Positions 27,542 through 38,647 of a stretch of DNA of 60,794 bases are shown piece by piece. The notes under the pieces are model-generated. The model was not told where the DNA came from and ran no database searches. It saw only the letters and a program-made list of their open reading frames with translations. The DNA comes from Frankia sp. AgB32. Lineage in GTDB: Bacteria > Actinomycetota > Actinomycetes > Frankiales > Frankiaceae. Numbering within the stretch: the stretch's first letter is position 1; every line of letters starts with the position of its first letter. The position numbers were made by a program, and so were the translations under genes. The stretch is taken from assembly GCF_023243045.1 (NCBI RefSeq), contig NZ_JALKFX010000019.1, forward strand, positions 1-60,794. Direction: 5' to 3'.

Positions 27542-30118
27542 GTGCAGACGACCTTCCTGAGAGTCGTCACCGAAGCTGGTGCGGCGACCGTACCCGCCGA
27601 CGCCCAGTTCATCATCGGCCGTGCCCGGACCGCCGACTACGTCATCGCCGACAGCCGGGTTTCCCGTCGTCATCTCCTCCTCGAGCGGACCGGCGGCGGC
27701 TGGGTCGTCCGCGACGTCAGCTCCAACGGCACCTGGCTCGACGGCCAGCGGATGCCCGAGGCCGTCAGCGTCGACGGTGAGATCCGGTTCCGGCTCGGCA
27801 CGCCGACCGGTCCCGAGGTCGTCGTGCACGAGGAGTTCCCGCAAGGCCGAGGCCCGGTGGACGAACCGGCCTACGACCCCGGCTACGACATGCAGACGAT
27901 GCTGCCCAACGCCACCGGCTACACCCCGCCGCGGGCGACCGGCAGCCGCGGCGGACGTGCCCACCAGGGCCCGACCAGCCCGGCGCAGCGCGGACGCGAC
28001 TACGACGACTACGACGACCGCCGCCGCGACGACCGCGACGACCGCGACCGTGCCGCCGGCCTCACCAGCCTCGAGCAGGAGCACGAGCGGCGCACCACCT
28101 ACCGCCTGCGCCAGGGCACGATGTCGATCGGCCGTGCCCGCAACAACGACGTCGTCATCACCGACCTGCTCGCCTCCCGCCGGCATGCCGAGCTCTACGT
28201 CGGCCGCGGCGGCGTGCAGATCGCCGACCTCGACTCCGCCAACGGCGTGTTCGTCAACGGTCGCCGGATCAACCGGACGGACCTGAACCAGGGCGACGTC
28301 ATCGCGGTCGGCCACCACATCTTCCAGCTCGAGGGCGACCAGCTCGTCGAGTACATCGACTCCGGGGACGTCAGCTTCGAGGCCGACGCGCTCAACGTCT
28401 GGGCCGGCCAGAAGCAGCTCATGCACGACATGACGTTCAAGCTGCCCGGCCGCGCGCTGCTCGGCGTCGTCGGGCCGTCCGGCGCCGGCAAGTCGACCCT
28501 GCTCAACGCCCTGACCGGCTTCCGCCCCGCGGACAAGGGCACCGTCCGCTACGCCGGCCGGGACCTCTACTCCGAGTACGACGAACTGCGCCGCCGGATC
28601 GGCTACGTCCCGCAGGAAGACCTGCTGCACACCTCGCTGACGGTGCGCAAGGCCCTCGAGTACGGCGCCCAGCTGCGCTTCCCGCCGGACGTCACCAAGG
28701 ACGAGCGCCGCACCCGGGTCGACGAGGTGCTCGCCGAGCTCGGCCTCACCCAGCACGCGAACACCCAGGTCTCCCGCCTGTCCGGTGGTCAGCGCAAGCG
28801 GACCTCGGTGGCGCTGGAGCTGCTGACCCGGCCGACCCTGCTCTACCTGGACGAGCCGACCTCCGGCCTCGACCCGGGCATGGACAAGAACGTCATGGAG
28901 TCGCTGCGCAAGCTGGCGGACGACGGCCGGACCGTCGTCGTCGTCACCCACAGCGTCGCCCAGCTCGACCTCTGTGACTACATCCTCGTCCTCGCGCCCG
29001 GCGGCTACGTCGCCTACTTCGGGCCGCCCGGCGAGGCGCTGACCTTCTTCGGCAAGCGCGACTACCCGGACGTCTTCCTCAACCTGGAGGCGACGCCGGG
29101 CGCCGAGTCGGCCGCGAAGTTCCGCAACTCGCGGTACTTCGTGCCCGCCTCGATCACCGCGCCCTCGGCGCGGCCGGCGCCCGAAGAGCTGCCCTCGCTG
29201 CGGCAGCAGTCCGTCGCCTCCCAGCTGGCCACGCTGAGTCGACGAACGATGGCCGTCGTCGCCTCGGACAAGTCCTACCTACGGCTGATCATCGCGTTCC
29301 CGTTCCTGCTCGGCCTGATTCCCCGAGCCATCGGCGGAAACTTCGACCTCACCGCCGAACAGGCCAAACAGTTCTCCCCGAACTCCGACGGTCCGACGAT
29401 CCTGCTGATCATGGTTCTCTGTGCCTGTTTCATGGGCATGGCGAACTCGGTCCGCGAAATCGTCAAGGAACGGGCGATCTACCGCCGAGAGAGAGCCATC
29501 GGCCTGTCCCGATCGGCGTACATCCTCTCGAAGGTCGTCGTCCTCGTCTTCATCACCATCGCGCAGGCGATCCCCTTCACCCTGATCGGCCTCGCCGGGC
29601 GAACGCCGAAGACCGGACTCGTCCTCGGTAACTCGCTCATCGAGATGCTGCTCGCCGTCATCGTCGTCTCGCTGGCCTCGGCGATGCTCGGCCTGCTCAT
29701 CTCCGCCATGGTCGACAACGCGGACAAGACCATGCCGCTGCTCGTCCTGCTCACCATGGGCCAGCTGATCTTCAGCGGCGGCATCGTGCCGGTCCACGGC
29801 ACCGTCGGCCTGGAGCAGGTCTCCTACATCGCGCCGGCCCGCTGGGGCTTCGCCTCCATGGCCTCCGTCGCCGACCTGAACCGCATCACCCTGGCCGGCG
29901 TCGCCCGACCCGACGACCCGACGAAGAAGGTCAACCCGAAGGTCGTCGTCGACCCAACCTGGCAGCACACGGTCTCGACCTACGTCACCGACATCGCCGC
30001 CGGCGTCGTCGTCGGCCTCATCTGCGTCATCATCGCCTCCATCCTCATCCGCCGCATGGACCCGAAGGTCGTCAAGCGCGCCCCCGCCGCCCCCATCAGC
30101 GGCCCCCCCCGCCGCTAA
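27542..30118 (+). CDS. FHA-FHA-ABC exporter (Rv1747-like)
   Basis: 858 residues. Two FHA domains: FIIGRARTADYVIADSRVSR with DVSSNGTWLDG near residues 20-90, and MSIGRARNNDVVITD with DLDSANGVFVNG near 200-270. An ATPase domain follows with GPSGAGKST (near residue 312), LSGGQRKR and LLYLDEPTSGLD, and then an ABC-2-type membrane domain with about six helices (residues 580-850). This is the layout of Mycobacterium Rv1747, an exporter controlled by phosphothreonine binding and a Ser/Thr kinase. A kinase gene lies 2 kb away at 32129-34408. The GTG at 27542 follows GAAGGGGGAA. Its cargo is unknown; in mycobacteria it affects cell-envelope glycolipids. Confidence 0.9.
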   Translation: MQTTFLRVVTEAGAATVPADAQFIIGRARTADYVIADSRVSRRHLLLERTGGGWVVRDVSSNGTWLDGQRMPEAVSVDGEIRFRLGTPTGPEVVVHEEFPQGRGPVDEPAYDPGYDMQTMLPNATGYTPPRATGSRGGRAHQGPTSPAQRGRDYDDYDDRRRDDRDDRDRAAGLTSLEQEHERRTTYRLRQGTMSIGRARNNDVVITDLLASRRHAELYVGRGGVQIADLDSANGVFVNGRRINRTDLNQGDVIAVGHHIFQLEGDQLVEYIDSGDVSFEADALNVWAGQKQLMHDMTFKLPGRALLGVVGPSGAGKSTLLNALTGFRPADKGTVRYAGRDLYSEYDELRRRIGYVPQEDLLHTSLTVRKALEYGAQLRFPPDVTKDERRTRVDEVLAELGLTQHANTQVSRLSGGQRKRTSVALELLTRPTLLYLDEPTSGLDPGMDKNVMESLRKLADDGRTVVVVTHSVAQLDLCDYILVLAPGGYVAYFGPPGEALTFFGKRDYPDVFLNLEATPGAESAAKFRNSRYFVPASITAPSARPAPEELPSLRQQSVASQLATLSRRTMAVVASDKSYLRLIIAFPFLLGLIPRAIGGNFDLTAEQAKQFSPNSDGPTILLIMVLCACFMGMANSVREIVKERAIYRRERAIGLSRSAYILSKVVVLVFITIAQAIPFTLIGLAGRTPKTGLVLGNSLIEMLLAVIVVSLASAMLGLLISAMVDNADKTMPLLVLLTMGQLIFSGGIVPVHGTVGLEQVSYIAPARWGFASMASVADLNRITLAGVARPDDPTKKVNPKVVVDPTWQHTVSTYVTDIAAGVVVGLICVIIASILIRRMDPKVVKRAPAAPISGPPRR

Positions 30119-30145
30119 CGCACCCCGCCGCTCCGCCGCTCCGCC

Positions 30146-30181
30146 GCCCCGCCCGCCGACACCCGCGTCGGCCGGCGGGGC
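30146..30181. terminator. 15-bp hairpin after the FHA-ABC gene
   Basis: GCCCCGCCCGCCGAC pairs with GTCGGCCGGCGGGGC (one mismatch) across a six-base loop. It sits between convergent genes, so it may act in both directions. Confidence 0.6.
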
Positions 30182-30229
30182 GTTCGCGGTTGCGGGCCGC
30201 TTCTGTAAGGGCGAATCGGACACGGAGCG

Positions 30230-31156
30230 CTACAGAAGCGGCCCGAAGTCACAGCCCAGTGCGGAGCCAACGAGCGCCATGATCCGCGGCCCGTCGGCGA
30301 CCACGTCCCGCCACGTGAAGCGCAGCACCTGCCAGCCGAGCCGAACGAGCGCGTTCTGGCGGGCACGGTCGCGATAGAGTGCCGCGGGCTCGCCATGGAC
30401 ACCGACACCGTCGGCCTCGACCGCCAGCCGCGAAGCTGGCCAGGCGAAGTCGACTCTGGCGACCAGACGCCCGCCCGCTGGATCAAAGACCGGCCACTGG
30501 ATCTCATCGGGATGCAGTCCGCCGTCGCCCAGAAGCAGGCGCAATCGCGTCTCCAGCGGTGACTCCGACCGCCCATCGATCAGCGGCCACCAGTGCCGAG
30601 CCCTGTGACCGTTCCGCCGAGCCTCCACTCGAGCGCGTAGTCCGGCCAGGCCGCCCTTGCCCAGACGTAGCTGATGAAGCATGCCGTCGACGACGCACAC
30701 AAACGACTCCCGGTCGGACAGCAACGCCATGTCTTCCAGCGTCCGAGACACCGAGGTCGTGGAGATCCCGCCGAGATCGACGATGTCCGACGGGTGCAGA
30801 GCCAGGCAGCGCCGGACATAGCCATTCCGCCGCCGGTGGTGGCCCTCATCGTTGTCCGCGACGTCGACGGGCTCCTGCGCCTCGCGCGCCAGCAGGCCGG
30901 GCATCCGGTGCAGACGGGCGGCGGTGAGCCCACAGATCGTGCCGCCGACCATGGCGACCACCGCTCGTGCGCGGGCCCGCAGCTCGTCACGGACAGGTGG
31001 AACGGTCAGAGTGCCGCGAATCGGCGATGTCCAGCCCTGGTCACGCCGCCGTCGGGCGATCGCCGCGTCCGACATGCCGAGCTGGCGCGCCTGTCGCCGG
31101 GTGAGGACATCGTCCTGGCGGCGGGCAAGCGCGATGACCTTGTCGTGGGCGTCCAT
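30230..31156 (-). CDS. AbiEi-like winged-helix protein fused to a DUF559 nuclease-fold domain
   Basis: 308 residues. The N-terminus (DDVLTRRQARQLGMSDAAIA, then RDQGWTSPIRGTLTVPP) is the AbiEi_4 winged helix. The C-terminal part has the Vsr/DUF559 endonuclease layout: SPLETRLRLLLGD (Glu), then ARVDFAWPASRLAVEADG (Asp and Glu as metal ligands), and finally LGWQVLRFTWRDV. This domain order is common in actinobacteria, but its role is not established. A DNA nick or transcription-control function is plausible. The ATG at 31156 has no strong ribosome binding site. Two DnaA-box-like motifs lie 45 and 160 bases upstream. It is convergent with the FHA-ABC gene. Confidence 0.75.
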   Translation of the reverse strand: MDAHDKVIALARRQDDVLTRRQARQLGMSDAAIARRRRDQGWTSPIRGTLTVPPVRDELRARARAVVAMVGGTICGLTAARLHRMPGLLAREAQEPVDVADNDEGHHRRRNGYVRRCLALHPSDIVDLGGISTTSVSRTLEDMALLSDRESFVCVVDGMLHQLRLGKGGLAGLRARVEARRNGHRARHWWPLIDGRSESPLETRLRLLLGDGGLHPDEIQWPVFDPAGGRLVARVDFAWPASRLAVEADGVGVHGEPAALYRDRARQNALVRLGWQVLRFTWRDVVADGPRIMALVGSALGCDFGPLL

Positions 31157-31201
31157 TCGGCAAGTCTCGGCTCGAATCGGCCGTTGGAGACGATCCGGTG
31201 G

Positions 31202-31218
31202 CCGTCCTGTGGACAACT
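31202..31218. promoter_or_regulatory. DnaA-box-like motif upstream of the AbiEi/DUF559 gene (copy 1)
   Basis: CCGTCCTGTGGACAACT contains TTGTCCACA in reverse, the actinobacterial DnaA-box consensus. An identical 17-base copy lies at 31319-31335. Confidence 0.5.
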
Positions 31219-31318
31219 ATGGCGGCGGCCCGCATCACCCTGGCCCGCCCTGTTTCGCCGCCTCCTGAAAAAGTCTTCAGGGAGCCGTCACAGACGTCGT
31301 CCTGGCACCGGCCGCCGA

Positions 31319-31335
31319 CCGTCCTGTGGACAACT
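31319..31335. promoter_or_regulatory. DnaA-box-like motif upstream of the AbiEi/DUF559 gene (copy 2)
   Basis: Exact repeat of the 17 bases at 31202-31218, in the same orientation and 117 bases away. Both copies fall in the 226-base gap between the AbiEi/DUF559 gene and the Nudix gene. Confidence 0.5.
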
Positions 31336-31382
31336 CGGCAGGATCACAAGCGCTGGCATGCCGAGCCGGATCCGCGCGGCAG

Positions 31383-31964
31383 ATGAGATCTCTCCGCGGG
31401 AGAATGCATTTGATCCGTCAGGCATGCGTCGCCGACACTGTTGGCGTGCTGGCCGAGGACGACGAGGGAAACCAGCTGCTCGCCTTTGAACGAGATGTCC
31501 GCGAAGACGCTCTCGCCGTGCGGGCTTCCGCAGCAGCGGTCGCGTCTCCCGGGGATGTCGCATCACCGTGGAAGGTGCCGCTGCCCGCCGCGCTGGTCGC
31601 GCTATGGCATGGCGATGAGCTGCTGCTTGTCTTCGACCGGTACCGGCATCGCTGGGAGCTGCCCGGCGGCGGGATCGACTCGGGGGAGACGCCCCGTGAG
31701 ACGGCCGTGCGCGAGCTGCGGGAGGAGTCCGGTTACGAGGTCACCGACCTGCTCCTTGCCGGTCGGGCGAGGTTCGCCCTCCAGGCCGGCCAGCGCGTCG
31801 AGGACGCCGCGATCTTCGCCGGTCGCGCCGAGCCCACCGGCGCCTTCACTCCGAACCCGGAGATCGCCGCGATCACCTGGTGGGACGGCGTCCGGCCGAT
31901 CGACGGCCGCGTCCAGGTACTCGACCTGATGCTGGGACGCCTCGCCCGGGCCGCCCTGCGCTGA
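31383..31964 (+). CDS. Nudix hydrolase
   Basis: 193 residues with a complete Nudix box: GGGIDSGETPRETAVRELRE followed by ESG (G-x5-E-x7-R-E-U-x-E-E-x-G-U). This binds the metal and hydrolyses nucleoside-diphosphate-linked compounds. The core spans residues 60-180. The substrate cannot be predicted from the visible residues. The start is uncertain: ATG at 31383 or ATG at 31404, neither with good spacing to a ribosome binding site. It is divergent from the AbiEi/DUF559 gene and convergent with the kinase gene. Confidence 0.85.
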   Translation: MRSLRGRMHLIRQACVADTVGVLAEDDEGNQLLAFERDVREDALAVRASAAAVASPGDVASPWKVPLPAALVALWHGDELLLVFDRYRHRWELPGGGIDSGETPRETAVRELREESGYEVTDLLLAGRARFALQAGQRVEDAAIFAGRAEPTGAFTPNPEIAAITWWDGVRPIDGRVQVLDLMLGRLARAALR

Positions 31965-32128
31965 CGAACCGCAAAGCTGGACCCGCGCTGGCGCCGAAGC
32001 CGGGCCGTCCCGCTGCCGGCGGCGGGCGAACTTTCGTCCGTGCGCAGGTCCGGGAACGGCCAGGCGGTCAAAGCGGCCGGGACAACGGCATCCCCGCTGG
32101 AGGGGTGCGACCGGGTCCGGCGCGTGGG

Positions 32129-34408
<2,280 letters not shown>

Positions 34409-34741
34409 CGAGCTGTTCCCCTGACTGCCTCGCGCCGACGGCGCCCCCGCGGGCCGCAGCGCCGCCGCCGCGTGACCCCGCCGGTGCCGCGCACCGACCC
34501 GTTGACCGTTTCGTGGTGTCCCGATCCGCCCGCATGGCGAACCACCTGGGTGAATCTTAGGCGAGATGGCTCCGTTGCCGGACCACCGTACGGTGACTCG
34601 GGGCGGACAGCGCTGTCCGAGGCCTGACAGGTTTTGGGTAGATCCGGATGGGCTCCAGCCGCGCGCGGTGTGCCATGGTCGTCTCATCGGAATCTTCGGT
34701 CGGTCCTGGGACCGATTGCTCCTGGGACGGAGAGTCACACG
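34409..34741. other. divergent intergenic region between the kinase and lipoprotein genes
   Basis: 333 bases that should hold the promoters of both genes. A less GC-rich patch lies near 34550-34650. I cannot assign promoter boxes, and no small gene is supported. Confidence 0.4.
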
Positions 34742-36025
34742 ATGCTGGGAACCGCGGGCCGTGTCGCCCGCGCGGTCGGCGTGCTGGGCTGCGCCGCGGC
34801 GCTGCTGGCGCTGGCGGCCTGCTCGGACGGCGGTGACCCGCCGGCGGCGGCGAGCTCGGCCGCCGGCAGCGGCGCGGCGACGACGCCCGCCGGCACCGCC
34901 ACGGCCGGCACCACGCCCGTGTGGGGGTTCGCCGGTCTCACCTCGCCCGACATCCAGATCGGCGCCTCGACGCCGATCACCGCCGCCCAGAGCTCGGGGA
35001 GCTGGATGACGGCCGGTGGCTCGGGCGCCTCCGCGCGGGTCACGGTCGTGCACCGGGCAACGGGAAGCTACCGGGTGAGTTTCCCGGGCATCGCGGTGCC
35101 CGGCGGGCGGGGCGTGCCGCTGGTGACCGCGCTGGACCGGGTGGGCACCGACCCGACCGGGCCGGTCGCGTCCTGCCACGTCGTGCGCTGGGATGCGGCC
35201 GGGACGGCCGAGGAGGTCGATCTCACCTGCCGTGACGCCGCCGGGACCCCGGTCGACTCGGCCTTCTCGGCGATCTTCACCCACGTGCCCGACACCGCCG
35301 CCGTGTCACCGGGCGGTTCCTACGCCTACCTGCGCCTCGACGCCGGCGCCGCCTCGGCCGCGACGGCGAAGCCCGCCGACGCCTACAGCGTGAGCGGTCC
35401 GGGCACGATCGAGATCCACCGCGTTGGCGCGGGCCACTACACGATCGACCTCATCGGCCCGGCCTTCGCGAAGAACGGTAACAACCTGCAGGTCAACGCG
35501 ATCGGTGACGGCCCGGTCGGCTGCAACGCGCTCGGCCGGGTGGTCGGGAAGGACCGGCAGTCGGTCTTCGTCGGCTGCGCCAACGGCGCCACCCCGACGG
35601 ACAGCCCGTTCGCGCTGCTCTACACCAGCGGCCACGCGCTGATCCCGACGGACGCGACGAGCTTCGCGCACGCCTTCACCGGCGTCACCCGCCCGGGCGG
35701 GCCCACCCAGCAGCCGCCGATCGGCCCGGCCGAGAACGCCTGGGGCTGGTATTCGGCGAACAGCACGGGGGCGGCGAACCAGGTCCGCCGGCTCGCCGTC
35801 GGCCGCTACGAGGTCACCTTCCCGGGGGTCGCACGCACCCCGGACCAAATCCAGGTCACGCCGTACGGCGAGCCGACTGCCCGCTGCTCGGCGGCGACCG
35901 GCCCGTCACCGGCCGCCGGCCAACCGATCACCGTGTCGGTGCGCTGCGTCAACGCCGCCGGGCAGCCGGCGGACAGCTACGCCAGCGTCGCCTACGCCAG
36001 CGCCTCCGGGCCGGCGACATCCTGA
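34742..36025 (+). CDS. secreted lipoprotein with three internal repeats, unknown function
   Basis: 427 residues. A lipoprotein signal peptide ends in LALAAC, so the mature protein should be lipidated at Cys and sit outside the membrane. After an Ala/Gly/Thr spacer come three repeats of about 110 residues. Each has a G-Y-x-V/I strand (SYRVSFPG, HYTIDLIG, RYEVTFPG), a Cys pair, and a phrase like AAGTPVDSAFSAIF, GATPTDSPFALLY or AAGQPADSYASVAY. The repeats look like beta modules with one disulfide each. The family is common in actinobacteria but unnamed to me. The ATG at 34742 follows GGAG. It is divergent from the kinase gene. Confidence 0.75.
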   Translation: MLGTAGRVARAVGVLGCAAALLALAACSDGGDPPAAASSAAGSGAATTPAGTATAGTTPVWGFAGLTSPDIQIGASTPITAAQSSGSWMTAGGSGASARVTVVHRATGSYRVSFPGIAVPGGRGVPLVTALDRVGTDPTGPVASCHVVRWDAAGTAEEVDLTCRDAAGTPVDSAFSAIFTHVPDTAAVSPGGSYAYLRLDAGAASAATAKPADAYSVSGPGTIEIHRVGAGHYTIDLIGPAFAKNGNNLQVNAIGDGPVGCNALGRVVGKDRQSVFVGCANGATPTDSPFALLYTSGHALIPTDATSFAHAFTGVTRPGGPTQQPPIGPAENAWGWYSANSTGAANQVRRLAVGRYEVTFPGVARTPDQIQVTPYGEPTARCSAATGPSPAAGQPITVSVRCVNAAGQPADSYASVAYASASGPATS

Positions 36026-36039
36026 CGGTCCCGGACCCG

Positions 36040-36081
36040 GACGCTCCTGACCCCGACGCTCCTGACCCCGACGGTCCTGGG
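36040..36081. repeat. 15-bp direct repeats after the lipoprotein gene
   Basis: GACGCTCCTGACCCC occurs twice head to tail at 36040 and 36055, then a partial copy at 36070. They sit just before the terminator hairpin. Confidence 0.7.
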
Positions 36082-36106
36082 GGCACCGCCCCCGCCGGTG
36101 CCCCCA
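36078..36106. terminator. hairpin between the lipoprotein and nitroreductase genes
   Basis: TGGGGGCACCG pairs perfectly with CGGTGCCCCCA across a seven-base C-rich loop. The flanking genes are convergent. Confidence 0.65.
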
Positions 36107-36295
36107 GCCCCCCAGCCCCCGAACCGTCGACCGGCCGCCGGGTGGGACAGGACGCCCCCGAACGTTCCCGGCTCACCGCAGCGACCGCCCTGGAAGCATC
36201 AAACCCGCCCGGTGGCCCCAACACCCCGTATCTAGGCGGTTTTCGGTAGATTCCCGCTGGCCGCTTCGGCGGGCCGGGTCGCTCGGGCTTCGCCG

Positions 36296-37318
36296 TCAGT
36301 CCCCGGTGGTGAGGATCTCGTCGACCCCCCGGCGGGGCGTCGGGTCCAGCGGGTCGGCGCCGGCCGGCGCGTACCCGACCCGGAGGATCATCTGGACCTG
36401 CCCGAGGCCGCCGGTGGTCGCGCGGAACCGGTCACGCAGGCCTTCCACGTCGATTGCCTGGGACATCGGCGACGCGGCGAGGCCCAGCGCGGTCGCGGTG
36501 AGCAGTACCCGCTGCATGGCCTCCCCGGCGCGCAGCCGGTCGGCGGCCGTGTCCGCGTCGGTGCCGATGAGCAGCACCCCGGGGCGTTCCACGCCCGGCT
36601 CCGACGCCGGCGGTGGGTCCGCGGGGGCGGCGGGGTCGAGATCGCGCATCGGGAACTCGGCCTGGCGCGTCGCCCCGGCGGCCACGACCGCGCCGCGCGG
36701 GACGCCGTCCGGGGCCGGCTCCGAGCGGATCCACGATTCCAGCTCGCGCCGGTAGGCGGCGTCGTGCTGCTCGATCCAGTCCGCCCGCGACAGCAGGACG
36801 TTCACCTGGACGCGCAGGTCGGGATCGGTCAGGGCGGTCAGCCAGGCGCCCTGCGCCTCGGCGGCGGCGCGCAGCCGCGCGACGGCACCGGCCGGCAGGG
36901 GCCGGCCGTCGAAGGGTCGCCGGTCCGTGCGCCGCAGCGGGATCGCGTCGGAGAGGGCCCGTTCGGCGCCGTCCGCGGGGCGCTGCCCGGCGACCGTGAT
37001 CGTGGCCAGCGGGTCGGCACGATGGTCGTCGCCGTCCGGCAGGATCGTGACCTGCGGGACGAGACCGCGGGCGCGCAGGGCGAGCGTGGCGTTGCACAGT
37101 GCCGCGCCGCAGCTCAGCAGCAGCTGACGGCCCTCCGGGTCGGTGACGGCGAGCCGGCGCGAACCGTCGGCGAGCAGGGTGAGACCGCCGGCGTCGAGCC
37201 GCCACAGCCAGGGCTGGGTGTTGTGGATGGACGGCGCCGCGGCCGCCGCGGCGACCAGCTCCCGGGCCAGGCCGGGTGACAGCGAGAGCGATACGGAGTG
37301 CGCTGCTTCAGTGGGCAT
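36296..37318 (-). CDS. Acg-family nitroreductase-like protein
   Basis: 340 residues. It carries the nitroreductase motif PSIHNTQPW near residue 30 and the layout of actinobacterial Acg proteins (Rv2032/Rv3131 type), in which two related halves make one flavin-binding fold: LRRTDRRPFDGRPL, and later AGEAMQRVLLTATALGLAASP with QVQMILRVGY. Acg proteins are induced in dormancy and may store flavin rather than reduce nitro compounds, because their active site is often covered by a lid. The ATG at 37318 has a strong ribosome binding site (GGGAGG). It is divergent from the helix-hairpin-helix gene. No DevR-box could be confirmed by eye in the 217-base gap. Confidence 0.8.
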   Translation of the reverse strand: MPTEAAHSVSLSLSPGLARELVAAAAAAPSIHNTQPWLWRLDAGGLTLLADGSRRLAVTDPEGRQLLLSCGAALCNATLALRARGLVPQVTILPDGDDHRADPLATITVAGQRPADGAERALSDAIPLRRTDRRPFDGRPLPAGAVARLRAAAEAQGAWLTALTDPDLRVQVNVLLSRADWIEQHDAAYRRELESWIRSEPAPDGVPRGAVVAAGATRQAEFPMRDLDPAAPADPPPASEPGVERPGVLLIGTDADTAADRLRAGEAMQRVLLTATALGLAASPMSQAIDVEGLRDRFRATTGGLGQVQMILRVGYAPAGADPLDPTPRRGVDEILTTGD

Positions 37319-37535
37319 GGCAGCCTCCCTTCTCCTCGTACCTCCTCAAGCCTGCGGGACGGCCGCGTGCCATACATGCGTCGAACGGAGCCCAGGTGAG
37401 GGGACCGACGGCCGGCTCGGCAGAGCCGGGTGGCACCCGGCGGTCCCGGCGGATCCGCCGGGCATGGCGTAATTGGGGGGCCTGGCCTGCGGCGCGGCGC
37501 GGAGTGACGATCGGCTGCGGGGGTAGCCCCTTGAC

Positions 37536-38198
37536 ATGGCTGGAACCGATACCGAGGCGGTGGTCGCCGAACTGCTCGCTCGGCACGGGCGGACCTTCGC
37601 CGACGAGATCGGCGCCGACGTGCCCGCCGACACCGCCGAGGCGATGTTCCGGCTGACTGTCTTCGCCCTGCTGGCAGGCGCCCGTATCCGGGCCGACGCG
37701 GCGGTGCGAGCGTGCCGCGCGCTCATGGACGCCGGCTGGACCGACGCCGCGTCGATGGCGGAGGCCACCTGGGCCGAGCGCGCCCAGGTGCTGAACCAGA
37801 ACGGCTATGCCCGCTACGACGAGAGCACCTCCCGTCAGCTCGCGGACGCCTGCGACTACCTGTCCGACGCCTACGACGGTGACGTGCGGCATCTGCGCGA
37901 GGCCGCCGACTGTGCCCCCGACCGCGAGCGCGAGATGCTCCAGCGGATCAAGGGCATCGGCCCGGTGGCCGCGGACATCTTCCTCCGGGAGGCCCAGGCC
38001 GGCTGGGACGAACTCGTGCCATACCTGGACGAACGGGTGTTGCAGACGGCGGGGGAGCTCGGGTTGCCGACCAGCTCGGAGGACTTCGTCGAGCTCGTGG
38101 ACCGCAACGACGTGCCGCGCCTGGTCGCGGCGCTCGTCCGCGTCCACCTGGAACACGACGTGGCCGATCTGCGCCAGGCAACCTCCCGCCCATCCTGA
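37536..38198 (+). CDS. helix-hairpin-helix, endonuclease III-like protein
   Basis: 220 residues. The segment LQRIKGIGPVAADIF near residue 140 is a helix-hairpin-helix DNA-binding motif, and LVPYLDERVLQ follows where DNA glycosylases keep their catalytic Asp. The Lys found in bifunctional endonuclease III at the hairpin is absent (GPVAAD instead of GRKTAN), and the Fe-S cluster cysteines are also absent. It may be a monofunctional glycosylase or only a DNA-binding protein. The helical N-terminus (TFADEIGADVPADTAEAMFR) is unlike named glycosylases. ATG at 37536 was chosen. It is followed 450 bases later by the HelD-like gene on the same strand. Confidence 0.65.
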   Translation: MAGTDTEAVVAELLARHGRTFADEIGADVPADTAEAMFRLTVFALLAGARIRADAAVRACRALMDAGWTDAASMAEATWAERAQVLNQNGYARYDESTSRQLADACDYLSDAYDGDVRHLREAADCAPDREREMLQRIKGIGPVAADIFLREAQAGWDELVPYLDERVLQTAGELGLPTSSEDFVELVDRNDVPRLVAALVRVHLEHDVADLRQATSRPS

Positions 38199-38647
38199 CC
38201 CGTTTCGGCCCGTTCCGGCCCGTTCCGGCCCGCCGTTCGGGCCACGCGGCCGGTCCGAGCGCCCGAAGATGGCGGTGAGCCCCGTCGGCGGGTGCCCGTT
38301 CGGCGCGGTTCGTGGCGATGATCGACCCCACTCCCCGGGCGGGAAACCGTAACCTGGAGCAGGTGCCGGATACCGGCGCGGCCTGCGCGGACACCACGTT
38401 CTCGCGGCGGGCCGGGAGGATTCGCGGATTCGCGGCTGCTACCTTCCTGGCTCACCGTCGGGCGTTCGGACGAGGGACCTGCCAGGGTGCCCGCCCGACC
38501 CCGTCCGGCCGCCCGCTGGCGCCCGTCCGGCCGCGGCGCGAGTTGTCCGGCCGCCGTGCGATGGCGTGCGTGGGCAGGCGAGCTGTCCATCCCCCGGTCG
38601 GTCCCCGCCGACCGGTGCCGAACCGACCCAGACCGGGAGGAGCGTCC
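38199..38647. other. intergenic region upstream of the HelD-like gene
   Basis: 449 bases with no supported gene. Three copies of a 10-bp unit, CGTTCCGGCC-type, lie at 38201-38230. I looked for the 19-bp rifamycin-associated palindrome found before helR genes and did not see it. Confidence 0.45.

Noticed and set aside
27370-27780. Small gene coding VTTLKL-type peptide repeats
   Set aside because: No ribosome binding site, and the frame runs into the FHA-ABC gene as a shadow; the repeat is better seen as a DNA array.
31202-31335. Replication origin, because of the two DnaA-box-like motifs
   Set aside because: Only two boxes, no AT-rich unwinding region and no dnaA, dnaN or rpmH nearby.
38199-38647. 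Rifamycin-associated element before the HelD-like gene
   Set aside because: The 19-bp palindrome described for helR promoters could not be found by eye; only a 10-bp repeat is present.
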